A stretch of DNA of 35,115 nt from CAYPNP01 sp964412195 (GTDB lineage Bacteria > Acidobacteriota > JAAYUB01): the NCBI GenBank assembly GCA_964412195.1, contig CAYPNP010000038.1, forward strand, positions 1 through 35,115, given 5' to 3'. Below the pieces are notes generated by a model. The model did not search any database. It saw nothing but the letters and a program-made list of their open reading frames with translations, and had not been told where the DNA came from. This document shows positions 1 through 8,344 of this stretch, one piece after another; within the stretch, counting starts at the first letter, position 1; every line of letters starts with the position of its first letter. A program made the position numbers and the translations under genes.

Positions 1-336
1 TCCTCGCCGACGGGAACGCCCATGAGCGTCGACGACCGCCTGCGCGCGTTCCTGCCGCTGGGGCCGGGCGAGTTTCCCGGCTTCGACCGCATTGACGGAC
101 CGCGCGCCTGGGACCGGGAATTCCGCGGGGCGCGGGCCCTCACCTTCTCCTTCCGCCGGCCGGGGTCCGGCGGCGTCGAGATGCCCACCGGCGCCGTGCT
201 GGTACTGGCTCCGCTCTCGAGCGGGCGCGTGCTCAGCCTGTTGATGCTGAGCGACCCGGCCGAACTCGACGCCCGCCGCTGGGACCTCCGCCTCGCTCTG
301 CAGCGGTTCGGAAAGGCGGTGCCGGTGGGCGACTGA
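1..336 (+). CDS. hypothetical protein, probably the 3' end of a longer gene
   Basis: The frame is open from the left edge of the window to a TGA at 334-336. An ATG at 22 could begin a 104-residue protein, but only a weak ACGGGA lies upstream, so the true start may be outside the window. The sequence is soluble, with no signal peptide or membrane segment. It has an Arg-rich middle and a hydrophobic strand-like stretch (GAVLVLAPLSSG) near residues 57-68. I do not recognise the family. Codon usage, with G or C at most third positions, matches the neighbouring genes, which supports real coding. It ends 83 bp before the next gene, which has its own promoter. Confidence 0.55.
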   Translation, partial: SSPTGTPMSVDDRLRAFLPLGPGEFPGFDRIDGPRAWDREFRGARALTFSFRRPGSGGVEMPTGAVLVLAPLSSGRVLSLLMLSDPAELDARRWDLRLALQRFGKAVPVGD

Positions 337-385
337 TTCCCCATCCGGCGGGGAGGCCGGATACCCGCCGGGACCGGCAATCCTC

Positions 386-413
386 TTGACTCGACTGCCG
401 GCATGCCTACAAT
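386..413 (+). promoter_or_regulatory. sigma70-like promoter of the TPR membrane protein; implies a leaderless mRNA
   Basis: A TTGACT -35 box (386-391) and a TACAAT -10 box (408-413) are separated by 16 bp. The ATG at 420 is only seven bases after the -10 box, so transcription would begin at or next to the start codon. No Shine-Dalgarno sequence precedes the ATG, which fits a leaderless transcript. Confidence 0.55.
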
Positions 414-419
414 CAACCC

Positions 420-2297
420 ATGAGCCGAAACGGTCCAGCCGGTATCTTGCGGACGCTCGCGGGCGGGAGCGCGCTGCCGGCGCTCGCCCTCGTGGCCTTG
501 ACGCTGGTCGTCTACATCCCGGCGCTGTCCGCGGGCTTCATCTGGGACGACGACGATTACGTCACGGGCAACCCCTGGCTGCGGGACGGGCACGGGTTGG
601 GGCAGATCTGGCTGCACCCCGGAGCCACCCACCAATACTATCCGCTGGTTTTCTCCACCTTCTGGATCGAGTTCCAGCTGTGGGGCCTGCACCCCCTGGG
701 GTACCACCTGGTCAACATCCTGCTGCACGCCGCCGCGGCCCTGCTGGCGTGGCGGGTCTTCCGGCGGCTGGGACTGCCGGGGGCCTGGCTGGCGGCGGCG
801 ATATTCGCCGTGCACCCGGTGCTGGTGGAGTCGGTGGCGTGGATCACCGAGCGGAAGAACGTCCTGTCGGGGGTGTTCTACCTGGCGGCGGCGCTGGCCT
901 ACCTCGACTTTTCCCGGCCGGACGGAGAGTCTCCGGAGTGGCGCCGCTGGGGCCGCTACGCCCTGGCTTCGGCTCTCTTCGCGGCCGCCCTGCTGAGCAA
1001 GACCGTCACCGCCACGCTGCCGGCGGCGTTGCTGCTGGTGCTGTGGTGGCGGCGCGGACGGCTGCCGTGGCGTGACGCCGCGGCCCTGCTGCCGTGGATG
1101 GCCGCCGCGGCGGCGCTGGCGGCGCGCACGGCCGGCCTCGAGCGGGAGGTGGTGGGCGCCTCCGGCCCGGCCTGGACCTTCACCCTGGCGGAGCGGATCC
1201 TGATCGCCGGCCGCGCCCTCTGGTTCTACCTCGGGAAGCTTGTCTGGCCGGCGGAGCTGACCTTCATCTATCCGCGCTGGCAGATCGACGCTTCGGATTG
1301 GCGGCCGTGGGTGTATCCCGCGCTGGCCGTCCTGGTGGTGGCGGCCCTGTGGCTGGCGCGCCGGCGCATCGGCCGGGGCCCGGCGACCGCGGCGCTCTTC
1401 TTCGCCGGGACGCTGGCGCCGGCCCTGGGTTTTGTCAGCTTCTACCCGATGCTGTTCTCCTTCGTGGCCGACCACTTCCAGTACCTGGCCGCCCTCGGCC
1501 CCATCGCCGCGTTCGCGTACCTGATCACCCGACGTGCCCCGGGTCCGCCGGACCCGGAACTCACGCCCTGTGCCCCGGGTCCGCCGGACCCGGAACGCGA
1601 TCTCGCCCCCGCCGTCCTTGTCCCGGGTTCATCGAACCCGGAGCACCCGCTGAACGAATCTGAATGTTCCCCGTCGAACCGACGGGGACTACCTTGGAAA
1701 ATAATCCTCTCCGCCGCCGTCCTCCTCACGCTCGGCGTCCTGACCTGGCGCCAGGCGGGGATCTACCGCGACCTGGAGACCCTCTACACCGATACCCTGG
1801 CCAAGAATCCCGGCTGCTGGATGGCCTGGGGCAACCTGGGGGCCCACTACCTGAACCTGGGGCGCTACGAGGAGGCCTTGCCCTGCCTGGAGGCCGCCAA
1901 CGCGCTGTACCAGGACTCCCCCGGGCAGTGGCACTGCGCCGGGCGGGTCTACGAGGAACTGGGGCGGTACGAGGAGGCGGAGGCGGCGTTCCGCCGGGCG
2001 GTGGCGCTGGCGCCGGGGCACGCCCGTGCCTGGGACCGGCTGGGCGTCCTGCTCATGAAGCGGCGGGACTTCGCCGGCGCCGGAGAGGCCTTCGACCGCG
2101 TGCTGGCCGTGCAGCCGGACCTCGCGGAAGCCTGGTTCAATCGGGCCATCTGCGCCTTCCGCACCGGCGACTACGCCACCGCCTGGCGGGCCCTGGACGG
2201 CTGCCGCGCGTCCGGCGGCCAGCCCGACCCGCGATTCCTCCGGGACCTCGAGAGGGAATCCCGGCGGGAGGATGGCGGACCGCCCGCTAAAAAATGA
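420..2297 (+). CDS. polytopic membrane protein of glycosyltransferase-C type with C-terminal TPR repeats
   Basis: The 625-residue protein starts with a cytoplasmic stub and a membrane segment. An acidic loop follows (IWDDDDYVTGN, about residues 41-51), the position where GT-C enzymes carry their catalytic Asp. HPVLVESVAWITERKN (about 126-141) and about nine further hydrophobic segments resemble the TMTC/DUF1736 group of TPR-bearing O-glycosyltransferase-like proteins. The last 180 residues hold at least four TPR units (for example WMAWGNLGAHYLNLGRYEEA and AWDRLGVLL). By family analogy it would move a sugar from a lipid carrier onto a periplasmic acceptor, with TPRs for protein contacts; substrate and direction are unknown. 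Between the penultimate and last membrane segments (about residues 370-425) is a Pro/Arg-rich insert encoded by palindromic DNA. The start at 420 follows from the promoter position; there is no Shine-Dalgarno. Confidence 0.8.
   Translation: MSRNGPAGILRTLAGGSALPALALVALTLVVYIPALSAGFIWDDDDYVTGNPWLRDGHGLGQIWLHPGATHQYYPLVFSTFWIEFQLWGLHPLGYHLVNILLHAAAALLAWRVFRRLGLPGAWLAAAIFAVHPVLVESVAWITERKNVLSGVFYLAAALAYLDFSRPDGESPEWRRWGRYALASALFAAALLSKTVTATLPAALLLVLWWRRGRLPWRDAAALLPWMAAAAALAARTAGLEREVVGASGPAWTFTLAERILIAGRALWFYLGKLVWPAELTFIYPRWQIDASDWRPWVYPALAVLVVAALWLARRRIGRGPATAALFFAGTLAPALGFVSFYPMLFSFVADHFQYLAALGPIAAFAYLITRRAPGPPDPELTPCAPGPPDPERDLAPAVLVPGSSNPEHPLNESECSPSNRRGLPWKIILSAAVLLTLGVLTWRQAGIYRDLETLYTDTLAKNPGCWMAWGNLGAHYLNLGRYEEALPCLEAANALYQDSPGQWHCAGRVYEELGRYEEAEAAFRRAVALAPGHARAWDRLGVLLMKRRDFAGAGEAFDRVLAVQPDLAEAWFNRAICAFRTGDYATAWRALDGCRASGGQPDPRFLRDLERESRREDGGPPAKK
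1539..1688. repeat. four palindromes inserted in frame within the TPR membrane protein gene
   Basis: Hairpins lie at 1539-1557 and 1575-1593 (identical, stem CCGGGTCCG), 1623-1641 (stem CCGGGTTC, loop ATC) and 1668-1688 (stem TCCCCGTCG, loop AAC). The first two sit in a 25-bp perfect direct repeat (1536-1560 and 1572-1596). They encode a low-complexity insert (APGPPDPE twice, then PGSSNPE) just before a membrane helix. The frame stays open throughout. The stem and loop style resembles the short hairpins around the transposase near 15 kb. Confidence 0.75.
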
Positions 2298-2361
2298 CAG
2301 ACTTATTTACGGCCCGTCCCCGCGATGGATGGAAACCAGGTGACTCATAGGGAGCCGGTGC

Positions 2362-3906
2362 ATGAGAGGAACAATCCGTGGAATCTGGAAGCGGTCTGAA
2401 CGTCCGGAGGCAGGACGGGAGAAAGTCGAGTCAGCGGGGAGCCGGCCGGGTCCAACTGCCAAGGGGATCGGTAGTCTCCGGCTGGCAAGCCTTGCCGTCT
2501 GGGCGTCGCTCTTCGGGGTGTTCTTCGTCTTCCTTCGGCCGGGGATCTTCATCACCGACACGTACGGCCAGTACACAGAGGCCCTCAGTTTCACCTTCCA
2601 TGACTGGCATCCGCCGGTGATGGCTTTCCTGTGGAGTCTGCTGCAGCCCCTGGCGGGGGCGTCGTCCATGCTGCTGTTCCACCTGCTGCTGTACTGGGGG
2701 GCGTTCGCCCTGGTGTCGGACCTGTGCGTCCGGGAGTTTCACCGGTTCCCGCTCTCGCTTCTGGTCGTGTCCCTGCTTCCCACCTCGCTTCTCCACCTTG
2801 CCTACGTCTGGAAGGATACCGGGCTGGCGGTCAGCATGCTGGGACTGCTGGTGTGCTTCCATGTGCTGCGACGCAGCCCGGCCTCTCGCTGGGGGTGGCT
2901 CGCGGCGGTCCTCTGCGCGTACTACGCGGTCAACGTCCGCCACTTCGCCCTCGCCGCCGTGTTCCCGATCCTGGGGATGTTCCTCATCCCCATAATCCGG
3001 ATCCGAAAGCCGGCCTTCAGGCAATGGGTGGCCTTTCTCGCGGCGGGACTGGGGCTCGGTCTCGGCCTGTTCCTGGCGGGGCGGGCCTTCGACAAGCTCG
3101 TGCTGAGGTCGTCTCCCAACACGGCCTCCCACATCCAGTACTTCGACATGGTCGGCACGCTGGCGCGCGCCCGGGCCATGCGGGAATTCCCCCGGGAGTT
3201 TCTGCCCGATCCCACCAAATGGAGCGAGCTGGAAGCCGCCTACTGGTCCGATCCCTGCAACGCCGACCTGTATTCGGGGTGGGGCCGCGCCGCGGGGCTG
3301 GTCCGTGTGGACGTGGGAGACCAGATCGACGGCCCCTGGCTGCGCACGATTCTGGCGCACCCGGCGGCATATCTCCGCCACCGGCTGGCCTTCGCCGGCA
3401 AGCTGCTTTTGGAGACGGATCCTGTCCGATATGATTGGGTGTACATTCCCTGGGACGGCAATTGGTTCAGCCGGGCGATGGCGGAACACCACGACCGGAA
3501 TCTGTATCACGACAGGGATCTGGCCACCCGGAAAGCCCGGGAGCTTTACCTGTCCACGATTTTCGCCTCCAACGGCTGGTCCCGCCTCATCGGGGTGTAT
3601 GTCAATTGCGTCCGGTGGCTCTGCCTGCCGGTGGTCCTGCTGATCGTGTCGGTCTTGACGGCCCTCTGGTCCTTGGTCCGGAAGGAATATAATTTGCCAT
3701 TGGCGATCTCACTGGCTGTCATCCTGCAGGTGATCAGCCTGTGTTTCATCGCCCCGTTGACGATCGAACACCGATATCTGCAATGGTGCTGCCTCGCCAC
3801 CGGATTCAACCTGTGGCTTCTGTCTCTAGGAGAGCAAAAACGCCCCAGCTTGTTTGTAGATCAAACTGAAAGATCATCCCCTTCAAACTTCAGTTCACTT
3901 GGATGA
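2362..3906 (+). CDS. polytopic membrane protein, GT-C-like, unknown function
   Basis: The 514-residue protein has a charged N-terminal tail of about 45 residues and then roughly eleven hydrophobic segments. A conserved-looking loop follows the first segment (FITDTYGQYTEA and HDWHPPVMAFLW, about residues 63-95); Asp and His in this first loop are typical of GT-C glycosyltransferases. A large hydrophilic loop (about 245-395) precedes the last membrane segments. WKDTG (about 152) is another motif-like site. I cannot name the family. GGGAG lies eight bases before the ATG at 2362. It follows the TPR protein after 64 bp and may share its transcript. Base composition drops in the last 30 codons (RPSLFVDQTERSSPSNFSSLG-like tail), at the edge of the AT-rich island, so the original C-terminus may have been replaced. 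Confidence 0.65.
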   Translation: MRGTIRGIWKRSERPEAGREKVESAGSRPGPTAKGIGSLRLASLAVWASLFGVFFVFLRPGIFITDTYGQYTEALSFTFHDWHPPVMAFLWSLLQPLAGASSMLLFHLLLYWGAFALVSDLCVREFHRFPLSLLVVSLLPTSLLHLAYVWKDTGLAVSMLGLLVCFHVLRRSPASRWGWLAAVLCAYYAVNVRHFALAAVFPILGMFLIPIIRIRKPAFRQWVAFLAAGLGLGLGLFLAGRAFDKLVLRSSPNTASHIQYFDMVGTLARARAMREFPREFLPDPTKWSELEAAYWSDPCNADLYSGWGRAAGLVRVDVGDQIDGPWLRTILAHPAAYLRHRLAFAGKLLLETDPVRYDWVYIPWDGNWFSRAMAEHHDRNLYHDRDLATRKARELYLSTIFASNGWSRLIGVYVNCVRWLCLPVVLLIVSVLTALWSLVRKEYNLPLAISLAVILQVISLCFIAPLTIEHRYLQWCCLATGFNLWLLSLGEQKRPSLFVDQTERSSPSNFSSLG

Positions 3907-3978
3907 AGTTGAACCATCTTAGAGCGAGTCCCAAGAGGTAGCCAGAATTGATGCAAGTTGTTTTAAGTGGTTGCTATA

Positions 3979-4015
3979 AAAAAACAAACGCCGGGGTCGT
4001 AACGCCCGGCGTTTT
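3979..4015 (-). terminator. rho-independent terminator of the papain-like protease gene
   Basis: A perfect 9-bp stem (AACGCCGGG, 3987-3995, and CCCGGCGTT, 4005-4013) has a 9-nt loop. On the minus strand the stem is followed by a T-rich tract (complement of 3978-3986), 18 bp after the protease stop. On the plus strand only a TTTT follows, so it may also stop transcription from the upstream gene. Confidence 0.8.
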
Positions 4016-4030
4016 AGGATGCCTACAGTT

Positions 4031-6103
4031 TTAATTGTTATTCAGATGACCTGCATCAGCCCAATCTGGTTTGGACCATCCATTCAGCCAGACTCCCTGA
4101 TCTTGAAAGGAAGATCCCGTGGAAAAAAGAACCCTTGCCTGATATTTCCATTCTTCGTACCAAAGTAGATCTTTCTTCCCATCCGCGTTGAAATCGGCCA
4201 GAGTCGCGAAATCGGGTTTTCCCCACTGGGTGATCCATGCACCAAGGTGATTGAATGAAGAACCTGTGGAAAGGCACACTTGGGCTTCATATTTCCATTC
4301 CTCATACCAGATCAGATCATCCTTCCCATCACCGTTCATGTCTCCAAGAGCGGCCCAATCGGGTTTTGACCAACCGGTGAGCCATGCTCCCTTGCTCTGC
4401 AAACCGTTGCCGGTCGAAAAGAAAACCATAGCTTCATATTTCCATTCTTCGTACCAAAGCAAATCATCTTTTCCATCCCCATTCATATCCCCCACGAGGG
4501 CCGCATCTGGTTTTCCCCAGCCTGTTCCCCAGACATGCCCAGAATCAAATGTGGATCCGGTGGAGAAGTACACCTTCAACTCTAAATTGGATTGAGTGTA
4601 AGCAATATAATCTGCCTTGCCATCTCCGTTGAAATCTCCCAAGGCTCCCCAATCGGGAGGATTCCAGGATGGGATCCAGTTTCCCTTGAATTGGAGACCA
4701 GTATCCGTGGTGAAGAAGGCCTTCGCTTCATGGATCCATCCTTCGCCCCAAATCAAATCATCTCTGCCATCACCATTGAGATCGCCCATCCCGGCCCAAC
4801 TGGGAGTTCCCCATCCCGTAGCCCATGTCTGCGATTGGAAACCCGTTCCTGTCGAGATCACGGCCTGGATCTCATTTTTCCACTCCTCGTACCAGTACAG
4901 ATCTTCCTTCTTGGGTGAGGCCAAAATAGTGAAAGAGGCATCGCTGACGTCGAGCATCGTATTCGTGGCGGCTACTTTGATTCGACATTGTGAGGATGGA
5001 TCATTCGGGATCACCCAATTGTAAGAACCAGTATTGGAAGCACCTCTCGCGATCAACCTCCATGATTGCCCGTTGTTTATGGAATAGTAAAGATCTACTG
5101 TTGAATTGGGATAATTCGATGTCCATACGATGGTTTGGTTTGTCCCAGATGCGAATACTTCGCCGCCATTCGGACCTGTCACATGATGATCGTAAGCGAT
5201 TGCCCGGCAGCTGTCATATGGGAAACCACAATTGTTGGACCATGCTATCCTGAAAAATCCAGATTCTCCCCATGAACTGCCCCAAGAATTCTTGACGATC
5301 CAGCACTGGTAGTTCTCTTGATAGCCGACGATGACCACAGAATGAATGCCCTGAAGATCTCCTGTCACGTGTCTGTACACACCCTTTGAATAGGACAAAA
5401 AGTCGGCATACACATAAAAGCTAACAATTACGGGACCAGTTTGAAGGGCTGTTTTTACCGAGTTGATGTCATTGCTTACCCATTGCCAACTCTGTATTCT
5501 GACACTCCGCTTCAACCAATCAGAGCACCGGTTGGCGCAATATCCGTTTCCAGAGATATAAGGGAAGCACGTCTCGTCCGGGATACCTGAGTCGCGTATG
5601 TAGTTCAGAGCTGAATTTGCGAACCCCCCGCCGCAGTTTCCTGCACCAGAACAAGAAACCAGCGCTTGCTCGGATAGATCCATAGTGGGATTCGATTTGT
5701 CGTTTTCAATCGCATCTTGGGCTTCGGTGCAAGCGACTGATGAAAACGCCCAACAACTGCCGCATGTCCTTTGATTCCGGACAGGAGTTATATAATTCCT
5801 TCCATTGGTGTTTCTCCAATCCAAGTCCCCCGCTGCAAGAAGCTCAGCGTTGGCTTCATACCATTCGTCGCCCTGTTGTGGCCCGGCGCTATTCTCATGC
5901 ATGAGCATGTTATAAACTTCAGAATCGCTCTTTCGGAGAATTGGATTGTCCGCAGCCTCCCACTGGGCTCCTGAAACCTTGATGGCTTGTCGTATCTTGG
6001 CTAGCAGGTAGTTCACTTCTCGATCAGTCTTCTGGCTGAAACTGCTCGAAACAAATAAAATTGATAGAAAAAAAAGTGCAGAAACCCTACCCATGATCTT
6101 CAT
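4031..6103 (-). CDS. secreted papain-like (C1) cysteine protease with FG-GAP/VCBS repeats
   Basis: The 690-residue protein starts at the ATG at 6103, which has GGAGGT seven bases upstream; an upstream in-frame extension lacks such a site. Residues 1-23 form a signal peptide (MKIMGRVSALFFLSILF). The C1 peptidase domain covers about 95-325, with the oxyanion Gln111, nucleophile Cys117 in CGSCWAF, His254 (GIHSVVIVG) and Asn272 (VKNSWGSSWGE), so all active-site residues are present. An Ig-like domain follows (about 335-420, TGPNGGEVF to SFTI). Then come about 50-residue repeats with Asp-rich loops (GDLNGDGRDD, GDFNGDGKAD, GDMNGDGKDD twice, ADFNADGKKD), typical of calcium-binding FG-GAP/VCBS propellers. 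The protein ends in the first residues of a sixth loop (GHLNNN). It probably acts outside the cell. Its DNA is much more AT-rich than its neighbours, suggesting transfer. Confidence 0.9.
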   Translation of the reverse strand: MKIMGRVSALFFLSILFVSSSFSQKTDREVNYLLAKIRQAIKVSGAQWEAADNPILRKSDSEVYNMLMHENSAGPQQGDEWYEANAELLAAGDLDWRNTNGRNYITPVRNQRTCGSCWAFSSVACTEAQDAIENDKSNPTMDLSEQALVSCSGAGNCGGGFANSALNYIRDSGIPDETCFPYISGNGYCANRCSDWLKRSVRIQSWQWVSNDINSVKTALQTGPVIVSFYVYADFLSYSKGVYRHVTGDLQGIHSVVIVGYQENYQCWIVKNSWGSSWGESGFFRIAWSNNCGFPYDSCRAIAYDHHVTGPNGGEVFASGTNQTIVWTSNYPNSTVDLYYSINNGQSWRLIARGASNTGSYNWVIPNDPSSQCRIKVAATNTMLDVSDASFTILASPKKEDLYWYEEWKNEIQAVISTGTGFQSQTWATGWGTPSWAGMGDLNGDGRDDLIWGEGWIHEAKAFFTTDTGLQFKGNWIPSWNPPDWGALGDFNGDGKADYIAYTQSNLELKVYFSTGSTFDSGHVWGTGWGKPDAALVGDMNGDGKDDLLWYEEWKYEAMVFFSTGNGLQSKGAWLTGWSKPDWAALGDMNGDGKDDLIWYEEWKYEAQVCLSTGSSFNHLGAWITQWGKPDFATLADFNADGKKDLLWYEEWKYQARVLFSTGSSFQDQGVWLNGWSKPDWADAGHLNNN

Positions 6104-6134
6104 CAAGTGTACCTCCGATAAAGTAATGGGCGAC

Positions 6135-6163
6135 AGATTAGTTTGTGAAAGATGTGAAGTCAA
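6135..6163 (-). promoter_or_regulatory. sigma70-like promoter of the papain-like protease gene
   Basis: On the minus strand, TTGACT (complement of 6158-6163) and TAATCT (complement of 6135-6140) are 17 bp apart. The predicted transcript start lies about 25 nt before the ATG at 6103 and leaves room for the GGAGGT site. Confidence 0.55.
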
Positions 6164-6282
6164 GTGTAAGAATATAGAAATTCATTATCTGTATTTATTC
6201 ATGCAGATAAAAAAACTGTACTTTGCTTTTGGTGAGTTGTTCGAACAGCAGCCCGTGTCGTCCTCAGACGATGGAATTTTCG

Positions 6283-7251
6283 TCAATCCCTTTGCATCCA
6301 GAAGCTACTACCTGCACAAGAGGCGTTCGAAAAGATGCTTCTGAGTAAAGTCCGATGGAAGTGTTCCATGAAATAGTTGGCGAAAAGCACTCTGAAGCAC
6401 GAATTGAAAGCTAGAAATGCCTGCAGGAGGTATTGTTCATTCCAAAAACGCAACTCATTGTAAATCCAATCCTTGGGGTATTCCCATGGAAAAAAGACGT
6501 CATGGACATGGATGACCACCCCAGGTGCCAGGCGGGGGATCACCTCCAGAAATAGAAAAGTGACATCGCCCCCGATACGGACAACATGAGACGTGTCAAT
6601 GAAGAGAATATCCCCTTCTCTAAGATCTTGAAAAAATGAGATCGGGAGATCTTCCGCCTTCGATTGAACCAAACTGATACTCTTAATGTCTTTAACCGCA
6701 TTCTCTAGCCTGGGCGACGGATATGGCTCGACACAGGTTATCGTGGTGTTGCCGTTCTGTCTCGCCGCCGTGGCGGTGACGAGCGTAGAGAAACCGGACC
6801 CGCATTCGATCACTCGGCCCGGGCGAAAATGCCTCACCATGCAGTACAGAACCAGAGCATCCAATCCATCGAAGCTGTTATTGTTGAGATAGAATTCGGT
6901 CGGCTCTGAAGTGGGCGAGCTTGGAAATTGAATAAACTCATCTCTGTAAAAAGGAAACACATCTTGAAGCAGATGCAATTGGCCTTCCGGATTCATGTCG
7001 ATCCCTGCCAGTTCGGATGGCTGTTCCCAAATCTGGGGCGGAAGCGATTGCGTATCCGGGATCGGGGAATAGAAGTGCTTCGGCGTGATGTGAAATCCAC
7101 ATCGTTCCCAATTTCGGAAGTATTCTGGAAACTGGGGATTGCACAGCAATTCCGGGACTAGCTTGGCGATTCGCTTTGAATCTCTAACCGATGAGAAGAC
7201 TCCAGGTAAATATCGACGGCTGATCCTGGAGAGCGCGTGTTTGGGTTCCAT
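6283..7251 (-). CDS. class I SAM-dependent methyltransferase (Methyltransf_24 type)
   Basis: The 322-residue protein has an N-terminal region of about 135 residues without a clear match, then a Rossmann methyltransferase fold. Motif I is RVIECGSGFSTLV (about residues 145-157). An acidic residue ends strand 2 (ITCVEPYPSP), a carboxylate strand follows (GDILFIDTSHVVRIGGDV), and a late-strand motif reads GVVIHVHDVFFPWEYP. This arrangement is typical of the Methyltransf_24 group, often found in surface-glycan or secondary-metabolite clusters; the substrate is unknown. The start is ATG at 7251, with GGGAG about 11 bases upstream. It lies upstream of the protease on the same strand but 179 bp away, and the protease has its own promoter. 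The composition is AT-rich like the protease, so the two may have arrived together. Confidence 0.8.
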   Translation of the reverse strand: MEPKHALSRISRRYLPGVFSSVRDSKRIAKLVPELLCNPQFPEYFRNWERCGFHITPKHFYSPIPDTQSLPPQIWEQPSELAGIDMNPEGQLHLLQDVFPFYRDEFIQFPSSPTSEPTEFYLNNNSFDGLDALVLYCMVRHFRPGRVIECGSGFSTLVTATAARQNGNTTITCVEPYPSPRLENAVKDIKSISLVQSKAEDLPISFFQDLREGDILFIDTSHVVRIGGDVTFLFLEVIPRLAPGVVIHVHDVFFPWEYPKDWIYNELRFWNEQYLLQAFLAFNSCFRVLFANYFMEHFHRTLLRSIFSNASCAGSSFWMQRD

Positions 7252-7358
7252 CTATTGGGATACTCCCTTTCTTCCGGGATGTGCGTTATTGTATCCTATG
7301 CTCATCCGAATCTGTGGAGCTAATTTAAGCGAGCCCTGAACCTATTCCTTGTAAGCCC

Positions 7359-8129
7359 ATGTCGATAGAACCAGCCGGCCTCCACGCGGTGATCCTGTAC
7401 AGCCTCTTCGCCGGGGTATGCCCCTTGATCCCGGTGCCGTGGGTGGACGACTTTGTGCTGCGGCGGGTGCGGCGGGCGGGCTTCCGGCGGCTCTTCCGGC
7501 AGGGCGGTGCGGAGCCGTCCTCCTTCCAATTGGACGAACTGACGACCGACCGCTCCTCCTGGCTGCGGGGCTGCTTCGCCGGGCTGGTCCTGTATCCGAT
7601 CAAGCGGATCTTCCGGAAGATCATCTTCGTCTTCACCCTCAAGGACTGCGTCGACGCGGCCAGCCGGACGTTCCACGAGCTGTGGCTGGTCCGGCACCTG
7701 ACGGCGGACTGGCAGGCCGCTCCGGCGGAGGCGGCGGGCGGCGTGGCGGCGGCCGCGCGGTTGCGGCGGGCGCTGGACCGGGCGCTGGCCGAGACCGATC
7801 CGCGGCCGGTGGAGCAGGTCTTCAAGCAGGCCTTCCGCTCCGGCCGGCGGAGGGCCCTGGACGTGGCGGCGGCGCTGGGCCGGGCCATTCGGAGGGCCCG
7901 CGGGCTCAAGGCGAGGGAGGAAGCGGTGGACCGGCTGGTGGAAGCGGCGGAGGCTCGGGCCGAAGCGGTGGACGCCTTCCCTGAGGCGCCAGGCGTTTAC
8001 GGCGAAACCGCCGGCACGGCCGGAGACGCCGGCGTTCAGGCCCTGGTGGAGGAGGTGGAATCCCGGCTCCTCGTCCAGCGCGGCTATTTCGAGGCGCTGG
8101 AGCGCCGGTTCCTGCGGCACCTGTCTTGA
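7359..8129 (+). CDS. conserved-looking hypothetical protein
   Basis: The 256-residue protein starts with a short hydrophobic stretch (AVILYSLFAGVCPLIPVPWVDD, residues 9-30), too brief and Pro-interrupted for a classic signal peptide. A basic segment follows (RRVRRAGFRRLFRQG), then a second amphipathic stretch (LVLYPIKRIFRKIIFVF, about residues 78-94). The C-terminal half is Ala/Glu/Arg-rich and probably helical. This suggests a peripheral membrane protein, but I do not recognise the family. No good Shine-Dalgarno precedes the ATG at 7359. GC-rich codon usage returns here after the AT-rich island, marking its right edge near 7340. A tandem repeat begins five bases after the stop codon. Confidence 0.65.
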   Translation: MSIEPAGLHAVILYSLFAGVCPLIPVPWVDDFVLRRVRRAGFRRLFRQGGAEPSSFQLDELTTDRSSWLRGCFAGLVLYPIKRIFRKIIFVFTLKDCVDAASRTFHELWLVRHLTADWQAAPAEAAGGVAAAARLRRALDRALAETDPRPVEQVFKQAFRSGRRRALDVAAALGRAIRRARGLKAREEAVDRLVEAAEARAEAVDAFPEAPGVYGETAGTAGDAGVQALVEEVESRLLVQRGYFEALERRFLRHLS

Positions 8130-8133
8130 TTGT

Positions 8134-8220
8134 ACGTGCTCGTGCTCGTGCTCGTAATCGACGATTTCACTCTGACCATGGACGATGGACCATAGACCAT
8201 GGACCACGGACGATGGGAAG
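8134..8220. repeat. tandem 'text-like' repeat after a stop codon
   Basis: Tandem GTGCTC units run into GTAATCGACGAT, followed by imperfect copies of GACCATGGACGATGG and its palindromic variants (8176-8216). The first part recurs, in the same orientation relative to the upstream gene, just after the gatD stop; the second recurs near 20365-20395. The remaining sequence to 8344 contains an ACGCAGAGGCGCAG-type repeat (8270-8300), also found inside the gene at 11111-11147. No gene is visible in 8130-8672. Confidence 0.7.
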
Positions 8221-8344
8221 CCCTGAACGATCGCACTCGTCGATCGTAATCGAAACAATCAATTACACGCAGAGGCGCAGCGTTCGCAGAGGGAAACCGC
8301 CGCTGCCGGCGGGCTTCGGGGGACGTCCGTCCCGCCGGGGCGGA

